DNA of 64,000 bases from positions 4,586 through 68,585 of the forward strand of contig CAYVQZ010000023.1 of the NCBI GenBank assembly GCA_964453435.1, in the 5' to 3' direction. This document shows, piece after piece, positions 52,556 to 61,032 of this stretch. Origin of the DNA: CAYVQZ01 sp964453435. Lineage in GTDB: Bacteria; Abyssobacteria; SURF-5. The notes beneath the pieces are model-generated. The model was not told the DNA's origin. It searched no databases and saw nothing but the letters and a program-made list of their open reading frames with translations. A program made the translations under genes and the position numbers. Position 1 is the stretch's first letter. Each line of letters starts with the position of its first letter.

Positions 52556-53023
52556 CTAATCGGTTCGGAAGGTGTCGGGCTGACCGAAACCTTCGTCTTC
52601 CGCCTGATGTGAGGCTTCCGAATCGGCCTCGCGCATTATCTTGGCGAGCTTCGCCGTGTCCGCAAACATATCAATGTGGCCGCAGCTCGGACACGCCCGA
52701 GCCGCTACCTCCACATTCGAGTCGGCCATCACCAGAAACTTCGTCTTCTTCGGCATGAAATAGATTTTGCCGGTCGAACGCACGCTTCCCGGCAGCATAA
52801 AGCTGTGTCCGCACACGGAGCATTGCGACGCAAGCCGTTCGCCCTCGCCCTTGCCCGTTATTTTGCGGGCCATCATGTCCAGGTTCTCACGCTTGAAACG
52901 AGTTGAGCCGCCTATCTTAAAGAAGCTTATCGTGCCCTCGCGCATCCACCGAAAGATTGTGGGTTCGCTGACACCCAGATACTCGGCCGCGTCTTTCACA
53001 GTCATCCATCCTTCACGAGCCAT
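52556..53023 (-). CDS. Excisionase-type HTH protein with zinc ribbon
   Basis: Residues ~7-55 form a MerR/excisionase helix-turn-helix (MTVKDAAEYLGVSEPTIFRWMREGTISFFKIGGSTRFKRENLD). The middle has CSVCGH and ACPSCGH, a four-Cys zinc site. The ATG at 53023 has GGGAGC upstream. It is not near any phage or integrase gene, so it is more likely a chromosomal regulator. Target unknown. Confidence 0.85.
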   Translation of the reverse strand: MAREGWMTVKDAAEYLGVSEPTIFRWMREGTISFFKIGGSTRFKRENLDMMARKITGKGEGERLASQCSVCGHSFMLPGSVRSTGKIYFMPKKTKFLVMADSNVEVAARACPSCGHIDMFADTAKLAKIMREADSEASHQAEDEGFGQPDTFRTD

Positions 53024-53137
53024 GTGTCTGCTCCCATTAATGCCACAATCGCTATTATATTCTATCATAGCATATCACGGATTCACGGGCCTTGTCAACC
53101 ATTCGAGTCTGCGCCGCTTGCGCGAGCGCAAGCAGTA

Positions 53138-54298
53138 TCAATCCCTTCCCAGAACATCGCGCGCCAATGTCAGAATCTGTATTTCCGTCGTGCCGGCGCC
53201 GATTTCCATGATTTTGGCGTCACGCGCCATGCGCTCGACTACATACTCTTCCATATAGCCGTATCCGCCGAGTATCATAATCGCCTCGTTGGCGACAAAG
53301 GTGGCCATCTCGCCGCTGTAGAGCTTTCCGGCGCACACGTCGGCGACGGGCTGTTGAATCCGGCGGCCCGCAATGAACTCCTTGTAGACAATGTTCTCGA
53401 CGTTCATGATCGCCGTGTACATGCGCGCGAGACGAGCCTGTATCAACTGGTAGTTTCCGATAGGCTGGCCGAACTGGCTTCGATCCTTCGCATATTTGAC
53501 GGCGATCTCGAAACAGCGTTCCATGATACCGAGACAGATGCCGGGGATACCGCTCCGTTCGCCCGCGAGGCTCTTTTTGACATGGTCGCGCTCCTTCACG
53601 CCGCCGCCGAGAATATTCCCGGCGGGCACCCGGCAATCATCGAAGAAGACCTCGCCGGTCGGCGAGCCGCGCACTCCCATCTTCTTGAAAGGCTGGCCGG
53701 TGCTCAAGCCCGGGCACTCGCGGTCCACGATAAACGCCTGCACGCTGTCGCGTCCGTCGTCAAGCTTGTACTTCGCATACACCAGGAAAGCGTCGGCGCA
53801 GGGCGCGTTTGTTATGAATGTCTTGCTGCCGTTGAGCACAACGTAATCGCCGTCTTTCACGGCCCGGGTTTTCATTCCGCCGAGAGCGTCGGAACCCGCG
53901 CCCGGCTCCGTCAGCGCCCACGCTCCTATGAGGTCTCCCTTCAATGCGGGAATCGCATACTGCTGAATCTGTTCCGCGGTGCCGCGCCTCATGATGTTGT
54001 TCGCAAACAGTCCGGCGCTCACTCCGAAGCCGAATGCGAACGACGGGCTGACACGCGCCATCTCGACGGTAAGCGTCGGCCACAGGAAAAACTGCAGCCG
54101 GTCTTCGTCATCCTCGCCGCCTGCCGCACTGCCATACATGCTCATCAAGTCGAGTTCCTGCACCATCTTTTTGATAAGGGGAAATGCGGTCATCTCGCCC
54201 GCTTCCATGGCTTCGACGTGGGGCTCCACCTCTTTTTCCATGAATTTCCTGAAGGTCTGCTTGATCAATTTCTGGTTTTCATTCAACTCAAGAGCCAT
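53138..54298 (-). CDS. Acyl-CoA dehydrogenase, isovaleryl-CoA dehydrogenase-like
   Basis: The 386-residue flavoprotein has AWALTEPGAGSDALGG, VVLNGSKTFITNAP and AIMILGGYGYMEEYVVER. The usual catalytic Glu site near the C-terminus reads EIGAGTTEIQ, with Ala in place of Glu. Isovaleryl-CoA and long-chain enzymes share this and put the base in an earlier helix; here GERSGIPG is a candidate. The ATG at 54298 is preceded by AAAGGACC. It is a singleton, unlike the tandem pair at 28-30 kb. Confidence 0.92.
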   Translation of the reverse strand: MALELNENQKLIKQTFRKFMEKEVEPHVEAMEAGEMTAFPLIKKMVQELDLMSMYGSAAGGEDDEDRLQFFLWPTLTVEMARVSPSFAFGFGVSAGLFANNIMRRGTAEQIQQYAIPALKGDLIGAWALTEPGAGSDALGGMKTRAVKDGDYVVLNGSKTFITNAPCADAFLVYAKYKLDDGRDSVQAFIVDRECPGLSTGQPFKKMGVRGSPTGEVFFDDCRVPAGNILGGGVKERDHVKKSLAGERSGIPGICLGIMERCFEIAVKYAKDRSQFGQPIGNYQLIQARLARMYTAIMNVENIVYKEFIAGRRIQQPVADVCAGKLYSGEMATFVANEAIMILGGYGYMEEYVVERMARDAKIMEIGAGTTEIQILTLARDVLGRD

Positions 54299-54649
54299 CG
54301 TTTGGTCCTTTCTCCGACGCCTTGCAAGACGCAACCCGGTTACGCATGCTTTGATTTCCGTTCTTATGCCGGATTCTGCGATGACGAACATTTCTGACCC
54401 GTCTTGCAGGCAATAATATCGGCTTTCTCACTCGAAAAGCAAGGTGTCCCCCATTGGGGGCAGGGCGCGAATTTCCACCCGTGAGACAGCCTCATCTTTT
54501 ATCGCACCGGATGTGCGAAAGCTGTTTTATCGCGCGTATCTTTCAGTTGACGTTTCACACGACCTCATGGTAGCCTAAGGGAACATATATTGCGGCGGCT
54601 CTTTCGGTCGTTTTCGGAAGTTTTTTCAAATGAGAGGGGATTGTTTTTC
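54299..54649. other. Intergenic region between divergent genes, no gene seen
   Basis: It should contain promoters for both the acyl-CoA dehydrogenase (minus) and the selenoprotein (plus). A weak TTGACG...TAGCCT pair with an 18-base spacer near 54548-54577 faces the selenoprotein. Nothing else is recognisable. Confidence 0.4.
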
Positions 54650-55105
54650 ATGGAACGGCAACAGCTTGAAGACCGCATTCGAGAGTCGGTGCGGAGGTAT
54701 ATGAACAAAGGCTTCAACTGAGCGCAGGCGGTTTTCGGCTCTTGGCAAGAGCTGCTGAATTTGAGAGACGATCTGGCTCTGAAAACGGCTACCGGCTTCG
54801 GCGGAGGAGTTGGCGCGCGCGGCTCGCTCTGCGGCATCGTTTCGGGCAGTGTCATGGTCATTGGCCTGAAGCACGGGCGCGGCAGAGAAGATGACATGGA
54901 TGCGGCGCTCGCCGCGTACCTGCGTTGCAGTCAGCTTCTGGAATGGTTCAGAAAAGAATTTGGCTCCGAGATGTGCTCTACGTTGACGGGCGGAGTCGAT
55001 TTTCGCGATCCGGAGCAACTCGTACGTTTCTACAAGTCCGGCCACGAAAAATGTGTGGAGATGGCCGCGAAGACAGCCGCGAAACTTGCGGACCTGCTGG
55101 AGTAG
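54650..55105 (+). CDS. C-GCAxxG-C-C family redox protein, predicted selenoprotein (Sec24)
   Basis: From ATG 54650 the frame reads MNKGFN, then TGA at 54719-54721, then AQAVFGSWQELL and on to a TAG at 55103. In this family the residue at the TGA is the first conserved Cys (GYNCAQAV). The downstream motif GSLCGIVSGSVMVIGLKHG and later Cys in LRCSQLLEWFRKEFGSEMC are intact. A short hairpin lies at the right distance after the TGA. The protein has 151 residues with Sec at position 24. The family is thought to be redox-active, often as a partner of other oxidoreductases. Standard gene callers would start at 54761 and lose the key residue. Confidence 0.85.
54719..54752 (+). promoter_or_regulatory. 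Candidate bacterial SECIS element with Sec UGA codon
   Basis: UGA at 54719-54721 is followed by GCTCTT (54738-54743), loop GGC (54744-54746) and AAGAGC (54747-54752). The stem is 6 bp, extendable by G-U and C-G pairs. The loop begins with G, and 22 bases separate it from the UGA. This is the same distance as in the cytochrome gene. Confidence 0.72.
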
Positions 55106-55184
55106 CGACTCGCACGAAAGTCTCTGAGAAAGCGCCGGGAAATCCGGTTCGAGCAGTGAATCGGTTTCACGATTATCCAGTGAA

Positions 55185-55232
55185 GGGGTTATTGGGGGGA
55201 CACCATGCGGCATGGTGTCCCCCAATAACCCG
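55185..55232. repeat. Near-perfect palindrome of the TTATTGGGG family
   Basis: GGTTATTGGGGGGACACCATG and CATGGTGTCCCCCAATAACC around CGG, with one extra G in the left arm. Closest relative is 36698-36738. Lies between the selenoprotein and the mechanosensitive channel gene. Confidence 0.85.
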
Positions 55233-55355
55233 TATCAACAGCAGCGGGACAGATTCGCACAGCCCTTTTCGCCGGGAATTACCTGACAGCCTCGCAGACC
55301 CGGGAATCGCGCGCGAGAAGCTTTATCGAACGGAAAAGTGGAGGAAGAAACGTTT

Positions 55356-56504
55356 ATGGAGTGGAATATCCTAAACTATAAAATCGCGGACAACGAACTG
55401 TGGCGGATTGCAGTTGTTTTCTGCATATTACTGGCTTCGTTCGTGATCGGAAGAATCGTCGCCCACATAATGTCTCGCGGAGCCAAACAGAAAGAGGAGG
55501 AAGGCGAACACATCACGCTCGGGAAGCTCGTGCTTCGTTCCGCATCGGGACCCACCACCTTCCTGATTTTTGCGGGTGCGCTGGACATAGCGTTCTTATT
55601 CCTCGTAATGAGCGATCCTGTCAGGCGGACGGCCAATACGGTTGTGCAGCTTCTGGTCTCTGTCGGTATCGCCTACTTTCTCTATCGGCTCGTCGATGTC
55701 GGCGAGTATTACCTGAACCAGTATGCCCGAAGAACCGACGGCAAGCTGGATGATATGCTGGTTCCTCTGTTCCGGAAGACGTTCCGCGTGGTGATTGTCA
55801 TCATTGCCGGTCTGCACATTGCAGAAAGCATCTCGGGAAAATCGATGAGCACCATCATCGCGGGGCTCGGGCTCGGCGGGCTGGCGTTTGCGCTGGCGGC
55901 CCAGGATTCGATCAAAAATTTCTTCGGCTCGATCATGATCCTCCTGGACAAACCTTTCGGGGTCGGCGACCGGATTTCGGTTGACGGGTTTGACGGTCCG
56001 GTGGAAGAGGTCGGGTTCCGCTCAACCAAACTGCGAACGTTGACGGGGCACCTCGTTACCGTGCCGAATGAGAAAATGATGTCGAGCACCGTTGAAAACA
56101 TCGGTCGGCGTCCCCATATCCGGCGCATGTTCAATGTCACCATTACGTATGATACCCCGCCCGACAAAGTCGAGCGCGCCGTCCAAATCATCAAAGATAT
56201 TCTCGATAACCATGAGGGAATGCATCCCAATTTTCCGCCTCGCGTCGCCTTCAACGAGTTCAACGATGCGTCGCTGAACATTGCGGTCTTTTACTGGTTT
56301 CATCCGCCCGACTATTGGGCCTTTCTCGATTTCAGCCAGAGAGTGAACATGCGAATACTTCGCGCGTTCGAGGAGGAAGGAATCGAGTTCGCGTTCCCCA
56401 CCCAGACGATTTACCTTGCGAACGACGACAAGCGCCAGCTTGGGCTTCGGTTTCTCGGGGAAGACCTCAGATGCGAGCGAGGAATCGAAAAAATGGAGAA
56501 ATGA
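55356..56504 (+). CDS. MscS-family mechanosensitive ion channel
   Basis: The 382-residue protein has four N-terminal helices, then the pore helix and cap region MSTIIAGLGLGGLAFALAAQDSIKNFFGSIMILLDKPFGVGDRIS, which is diagnostic of MscS. The beta domain (GPVEEVGFRSTKLRTLTGHLVTVPNEKM) and C-terminal cage follow. It releases solutes during osmotic downshock. ATG at 55356 is preceded by GGAGGAA; a GTG at 55338 is the alternative. Confidence 0.94.
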   Translation: MEWNILNYKIADNELWRIAVVFCILLASFVIGRIVAHIMSRGAKQKEEEGEHITLGKLVLRSASGPTTFLIFAGALDIAFLFLVMSDPVRRTANTVVQLLVSVGIAYFLYRLVDVGEYYLNQYARRTDGKLDDMLVPLFRKTFRVVIVIIAGLHIAESISGKSMSTIIAGLGLGGLAFALAAQDSIKNFFGSIMILLDKPFGVGDRISVDGFDGPVEEVGFRSTKLRTLTGHLVTVPNEKMMSSTVENIGRRPHIRRMFNVTITYDTPPDKVERAVQIIKDILDNHEGMHPNFPPRVAFNEFNDASLNIAVFYWFHPPDYWAFLDFSQRVNMRILRAFEEEGIEFAFPTQTIYLANDDKRQLGLRFLGEDLRCERGIEKMEK

Positions 56505-56623
56505 GCCTTGGGCCCGCGCCGGACAAGCATAACATTTTCGCGGATTTTCGAGAGCCGGGGGCCGTCGCCGTCTCTCTCGGTCGCTGAAAGCCAAGCCGCC
56601 ACCACTACTTTGATAATATAAGC

Positions 56624-58033
56624 ATGCCTAAGCTTAAGCTGATTCTCATCTTCTTGCCGGTCATTCTTGGCGGTCTTATCGCATTTTGGCTATTTGGATT
56701 TATCGGCGCCCGGCCCAGGCCTCACATTCTCCTCATCACGCTTGACACAACCCGCTGGGACCATCTTTCCTGTTACGGCTACAGAGAAAAAACCACGTCC
56801 GCAATCGACGCGTTGGCCGAAGAGGGCGTGAGATATGAATATGCCCTCACGCCGTCCTCATGGACGCTTCCCGCGCATGCCTCGATATTTACCGGGGTCC
56901 TGCCGACATACCACGGCGCTCATTTTGTCATGACGGAAGCGAACGTCGAGAGGGGGCTTCAACTCAACACACTGGACTCGCGGCTCCCTACCCTGGCCGA
57001 GGAACTGAAGAAGGCGGGATATCGAACCGGCGCCATCATCGGGGGACCGCTCCTGCATCGCTCGCTCGGCGTTGACCGCGGTTTCGGCTATTATTATGAT
57101 GGGAAGCTCCACGCCTTCGGGACGCAGGATTTCTACCGAACCGCCGATGAAACAACGAATCAAGCCATCAAGTGGCTCGCCACCTATCAGCCCACCTGGG
57201 ACGTGACTCCCCTGTTCCTTTTTCTTAATTATTATGACCCGCACAATCCCTATAACGCGCCGGCGCCATGGGGAAACCCCGAGGTGACGGAAGACATGTA
57301 CGACATCCACAACAAGCGTTATGACGACGTGTTTCGCGGGCGCAGAGACTTGACGGAAGACGAGCGAAAAACCCTGCTCTCCGAGTATGACGCCGAGATC
57401 AGGTTTATGGACCATCATATCGGACTTCTTTTTGACGCAATGAAGCGACTCGGCCTATACGATTCGTCGCTGATTATCGTCACTTCAGACCACGGCGAAA
57501 GCTTCGGAGAACACCGGCTGCTCGGCCATGGCCACGCGCTTTACGAAGAGTTGATTCGAGTTCCCCTCATAATCAAGTATCCGCTGAGGGACAGGAGACA
57601 GGCTGTGATAAAGCGGCCGGTGTCAATCATGAGCATAATGCCCACAATCCTGAAATACATCGGGCATCCGATTCCCGAAACCGTCGCGTGTGGAACCCTT
57701 GCCGACCGCGAGCAGGCGCTGCTCGCGGAGATTTACCGCGACAGCTATTGGATTGAACGATACGGAAACCGGTTCGACAGAGATGAGAAGGCGGCATACG
57801 AGGGAGAGTACAAGTGGATATGGAGGTCGAACGCGGGTCATGAATTATACAATATCAATGAAGACCCCGAAGAACACGATAACCTCTTGGGACAGTTGCC
57901 GGAGGTTGAACGCCGTTTCCACTCCCGATTGAACCCCCTGATAGAAGCCTCAAAAGAAATCCCGAAGACGGCGCCGCCCCGGCTCGACCCGGAGACCGAA
58001 AGAAACCTGAAGGCGCTCGGCTACATTCAATGA
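56624..58033 (+). CDS. Sulfatase-fold hydrolase or phosphotransferase with Thr in place of Cys
   Basis: A membrane anchor is followed by the alkaline phosphatase/sulfatase core: LLITLDTTRWDHLSCYGY (metal), SSWTLPAHASIFTGVLPTYHG, VTSDHGESFGEHRLLGHG (metal) and LYEELIRVPLIIKYP. The catalytic C/S-x-P-x-R sulfatase motif is replaced by T-L-P-A-H. It cannot form formylglycine in the standard way and may use Thr, as phosphoglycerol/LTA-type transferases do. It is probably periplasmic. A sulfatase label alone would overstate the case. Confidence 0.85.
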   Translation: MPKLKLILIFLPVILGGLIAFWLFGFIGARPRPHILLITLDTTRWDHLSCYGYREKTTSAIDALAEEGVRYEYALTPSSWTLPAHASIFTGVLPTYHGAHFVMTEANVERGLQLNTLDSRLPTLAEELKKAGYRTGAIIGGPLLHRSLGVDRGFGYYYDGKLHAFGTQDFYRTADETTNQAIKWLATYQPTWDVTPLFLFLNYYDPHNPYNAPAPWGNPEVTEDMYDIHNKRYDDVFRGRRDLTEDERKTLLSEYDAEIRFMDHHIGLLFDAMKRLGLYDSSLIIVTSDHGESFGEHRLLGHGHALYEELIRVPLIIKYPLRDRRQAVIKRPVSIMSIMPTILKYIGHPIPETVACGTLADREQALLAEIYRDSYWIERYGNRFDRDEKAAYEGEYKWIWRSNAGHELYNINEDPEEHDNLLGQLPEVERRFHSRLNPLIEASKEIPKTAPPRLDPETERNLKALGYIQ

Positions 58034-58114
58034 GCAATCACGCGTGAACTTCGGAGGACGGGGAAGAGCAATCCGTATACTTGCGCGGGGAGCAAGCAGC
58101 GGCGCAGCCGCAAC

Positions 58115-58350
58115 CAAATTTCGCTTCAGAGACGGTCCCGATTCTACGACACTTCGTGTCCGTAAATCAGGGGCAGAGAGTCTGTCTCACGATTGCTCAT
58201 GTTGCCGAAAAAACCAGCGAAGGAGGCTGTGCCCAATCACGGAATCCCCCCCGTCTTTTGCGTTGAGCGGAGCGAAATCCCGCACACTCGCGGGATAGAT
58301 TTGCTGGACTGCCCCCGAAGCACGGATTGCCGAACCGTGGGACATACCCA
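58115..58350. repeat. Dispersed repeat block, long copy
   Basis: It contains a decayed copy of the 54-base element (GGTCCCGATTCTACG...) and then the GTCTGTCTCACGATTGCTCAT...CGGGATAGATTTGCTGGACTGCCCCC...CCGTGGGACATACC series. That series parallels 28040-28215 over about 170 bases. It fills most of the 400 gene-free bases between the sulfatase-like and ahcY genes. Confidence 0.7.
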
Positions 58351-58438
58351 CAGCGGATCCGTCCCACGGTTGAAACGACAAAGAAGACTCGAAAAATGGT
58401 TTTCAGGAATGCCCGGGGAGCTACGGTCGCAGCGCGGG

Positions 58439-59719
58439 TTACGTTCCCATATCCCACGACTTCAGATATTTTTCCTGCTCGGGCGTTAAGGTATCGATTT
58501 CGATTCCCATCGACTTCAATTTCAGGCCGGCGACCCAGGAGTCTATCTCGCGCGGCACATCGTACACTTTCGGCTTGAGTTTCTTCTTGTTCTTCACCAC
58601 ATATTCCGTGGTGAGCGCCTGCACCGCGAAACTCATGTCCATGACCGAAGCCGGATGCCCCTCGGCGGCAGCCAGGTTCACAAGCCGGCCCTCGGCCAGC
58701 AGGTTGATTCTTCTTCCGTCGGCAAGGATATATTCGTCGACGAAGTTGCGGATGTTTTTGTTTATCTTGACGGCGATGTCTTCGAGGTCGGAAATTTTCA
58801 ACTCGACGTTGAAGTGGCCGGAATTGCACACGATGGCGCCATCTTTCATCACCGAAAAATGCTCTTTCCGGATGCATGAGACGTCGCCTGTGACCGTGCA
58901 GAAGACATCTCCGATGCGCGCGGCTTCGCTCATCGGCATTACGAGAAACCCGTCCATTGCCGCTTCGAGCGCCCGAAGCGGGTCAACCTCGGTCACGACC
59001 ACGATGGCGCCCATTCCGCGAGCGCGCGCAGCCAGCCCGCGGCCGCACCAGCCATAACCGGCCACCACAAATTTTTTTCCTGCGAGCAGGAGGTCGGTCG
59101 CCCGGATGATTCCGTCGATGGTCGACTGGCCCGTGCCGTAGCGGTTATCGAAAAAGTGCTTCGTGTCGGCGTCGTTCACGGCGATGACGGGGAACTTCAG
59201 GGCCCCATCGCGCTCCATCGCCCGCAGTCTGATCACGCCTGTGGTTGTTTCTTCCATGCTGGCGATAACATTCGGAATCAGTTTCGGGTATTCGGCGTGT
59301 ATCGTGGAGACGAGGTCGGCGCCGTCGTCCATGGTGACTTGCGGCTTGTGGTCTATCGCCGATTTGATATGGTCGTAATAGGTGTCGCGGTCCTCGCCCT
59401 TGATTGCAAAAGTCGGAATCTCGAACTCGTATGAGAGCGCCGCGGCAACGTCGTCTTGCGTTGAGAGGGGATTGGAGGCGCACAGCACGAGGTCGGCGCC
59501 GCCGGCCTTCAAGGTTCGCGCAAGATTTGCGGTCTCGGCCGTGATGTGCAGGCATGCCGACATTTTCAGTCCCTTGAGGGGGAGCTCTTTCTGAAAACGC
59601 TGGCGAACCAGTTGCAGGACGGGCATATCGCGGTTCGCCCATGTGATGCGTTTAACGCCCTCGGCGGCGAGCTTCGGGCTCTTTACGTCTCCAAGCGTCT
59701 CTTTCTTCTTCTTGCTCAA
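58439..59719 (-). CDS. ahcY: Adenosylhomocysteinase
   Basis: The 426-residue protein has the SAHase features HITAETANLARTLKAGGADLVLCASNPLSTQDDVAAAL, EETTTGVIRL, the NAD motif VAGYGWCGRGLAARARGMGA and the C-terminal NLAAAEGHP. It hydrolyses S-adenosylhomocysteine to adenosine and homocysteine. The short loop between the domains is the prokaryotic form. Translation starts at a TTG that overlaps the metK stop (TTGA), coupling SAM synthesis and SAH removal. Confidence 0.96.
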   Translation of the reverse strand: MSKKKKETLGDVKSPKLAAEGVKRITWANRDMPVLQLVRQRFQKELPLKGLKMSACLHITAETANLARTLKAGGADLVLCASNPLSTQDDVAAALSYEFEIPTFAIKGEDRDTYYDHIKSAIDHKPQVTMDDGADLVSTIHAEYPKLIPNVIASMEETTTGVIRLRAMERDGALKFPVIAVNDADTKHFFDNRYGTGQSTIDGIIRATDLLLAGKKFVVAGYGWCGRGLAARARGMGAIVVVTEVDPLRALEAAMDGFLVMPMSEAARIGDVFCTVTGDVSCIRKEHFSVMKDGAIVCNSGHFNVELKISDLEDIAVKINKNIRNFVDEYILADGRRINLLAEGRLVNLAAAEGHPASVMDMSFAVQALTTEYVVKNKKKLKPKVYDVPREIDSWVAGLKLKSMGIEIDTLTPEQEKYLKSWDMGT

Positions 59720-60894
59720 ACCTTAACCTCCTTCAGCAGGTCCTTTACCAACGTTTTCTCTTCCCATTTGAACCCCTGGTCCTCGCGCCCGAAGTGACCA
59801 TAGTTCGTTGTCTTTTTGTAGATGGGCTTTCGAAGGTCAAGCCATTCAATGATGGCGGCGGGACGCAGGTCCACAAGCTTTGTTATTGCTTCGGCGAGAA
59901 CGTCGTCGGCCGCCTTTCCGGTTCCATCCGTATCAATCAGGACCGAAACCGGCTGGGCGACGCCGATCGCATACGCGATTTCGAGCAGACACCGTTCGGC
60001 CAATCCTGCGGCGACCACATTTTTCGCTATATACCGCGTCATGTACGCCGCAGAGCGGTCAACTTTGGTCGGGTCTTTCCCGGAGAATGCTCCGCCGCCG
60101 TGCGGGGCGAATCCGCCATAGGTGTCGACGATTATTTTTCTGCCCGTAAGCCCGCAGTCGCCGTGCGGTCCCCCGATAACGAATCTGCCGGTGGGATTGA
60201 TATAGTACTTGATGTTCGCTTCGTCGAACATCTCGGGCGGAACGCACGGTTTGATGACATGCTCGATTACCTTCGAGCGAATTTCTTCCTGCGTCATGTC
60301 TTCGCTGTGCTGACACGAAACGACCACCGTATCCACGCGAACAGGTTTCCGGCCCTCGTACTCGACGGTGACTTGCGATTTGCCGTCGGGCCGCAGAAAC
60401 GCAAGGGTGCCGTCCTTGCGGGTCTCGGCAAGGCGGCGGGTGATCCGGTGGGCCAATGCGATGGGCATGGGCATGAGTTCCGGAGTGTCCGTGCAGGCGA
60501 ACCCGAACATCATCCCCTGGTCGCCGGCGCCTTGCTCGTGGTCCTTTGTGGGCGTGACACCCATGGAAATATCGGGCGATTGTTTCTTCAGGGAGACGAT
60601 GACTCCACAGCTTTCCGAATCGAAACCATGACTTGCGTCAATATAGCCGATACCGTGAATAACGCCTCTGGCGACTTCCACGATATCCACCTGAGCTTTG
60701 CTGGTGATTTCTCCCCCTATCAGCGCCAGTCCCGTTGTCACCAGGCATTCGCATGCGACCCGCGAAAACGGGTCCTGCTCAAGCATGGCGTCGAGAATGC
60801 CGTCGGACATCTGATCGCAAATCTTATCCGGGTGCCCTTCCGTTACCGACTCCGAGGTGAAGAGGTGACGTCCCTTGCTCTTTTTTGATTTCAC
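59716..60894 (-). CDS. metK: S-adenosylmethionine synthetase
   Basis: The 392-residue protein begins HLFTSESVTEGHPDKICDQMSDGILDA and carries the catalytic loops GAGDQGMMFGFACTDTPELMP, FVIGGPHGDCGLTGRKIIVDTYGG and GGGAFSGKDPTKVDRSAAY. It makes SAM from methionine and ATP, which the radical SAM and methyl-transfer enzymes need. A long-loop hairpin with a U tract lies between it and rplA. It overlaps ahcY. Confidence 0.97.
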   Translation of the reverse strand: MKSKKSKGRHLFTSESVTEGHPDKICDQMSDGILDAMLEQDPFSRVACECLVTTGLALIGGEITSKAQVDIVEVARGVIHGIGYIDASHGFDSESCGVIVSLKKQSPDISMGVTPTKDHEQGAGDQGMMFGFACTDTPELMPMPIALAHRITRRLAETRKDGTLAFLRPDGKSQVTVEYEGRKPVRVDTVVVSCQHSEDMTQEEIRSKVIEHVIKPCVPPEMFDEANIKYYINPTGRFVIGGPHGDCGLTGRKIIVDTYGGFAPHGGGAFSGKDPTKVDRSAAYMTRYIAKNVVAAGLAERCLLEIAYAIGVAQPVSVLIDTDGTGKAADDVLAEAITKLVDLRPAAIIEWLDLRKPIYKKTTNYGHFGREDQGFKWEEKTLVKDLLKEVKV

Positions 60895-60952
60895 GGTCCT
60901 TCTCCCTTTCTGCCAGGCATCAATAACGCCGCCAAATGTCGGATAAACAAAA

Positions 60953-61003
60953 ACTTCTGCCCGTGCTCAAACGCAGACAAAAATCCGTCGGAGCGGCAGA
61001 AGT
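60953..61003 (-). terminator. Hairpin with U tract between rplA and metK
   Basis: On the minus strand, ACTTCTGCC pairs with GGCAGAAGT around a 33-base loop and is followed by TTTTTGTTTAT. It probably ends the tuf-rplA transcript. The long loop and its place ahead of metK leave open a regulatory role such as attenuation. I could not match a known SAM riboswitch. Confidence 0.6.
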
Positions 61004-61032
61004 CGGACCTTGGGGTCATGGAAGTGAAAGTC

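Noticed and set aside
52556..53023. Excisionase as a sign of a prophage or integrative element
   Set aside because: No integrase, phage structural gene or attachment-like duplication is nearby, and the protein has an added zinc ribbon typical of chromosomal regulators.
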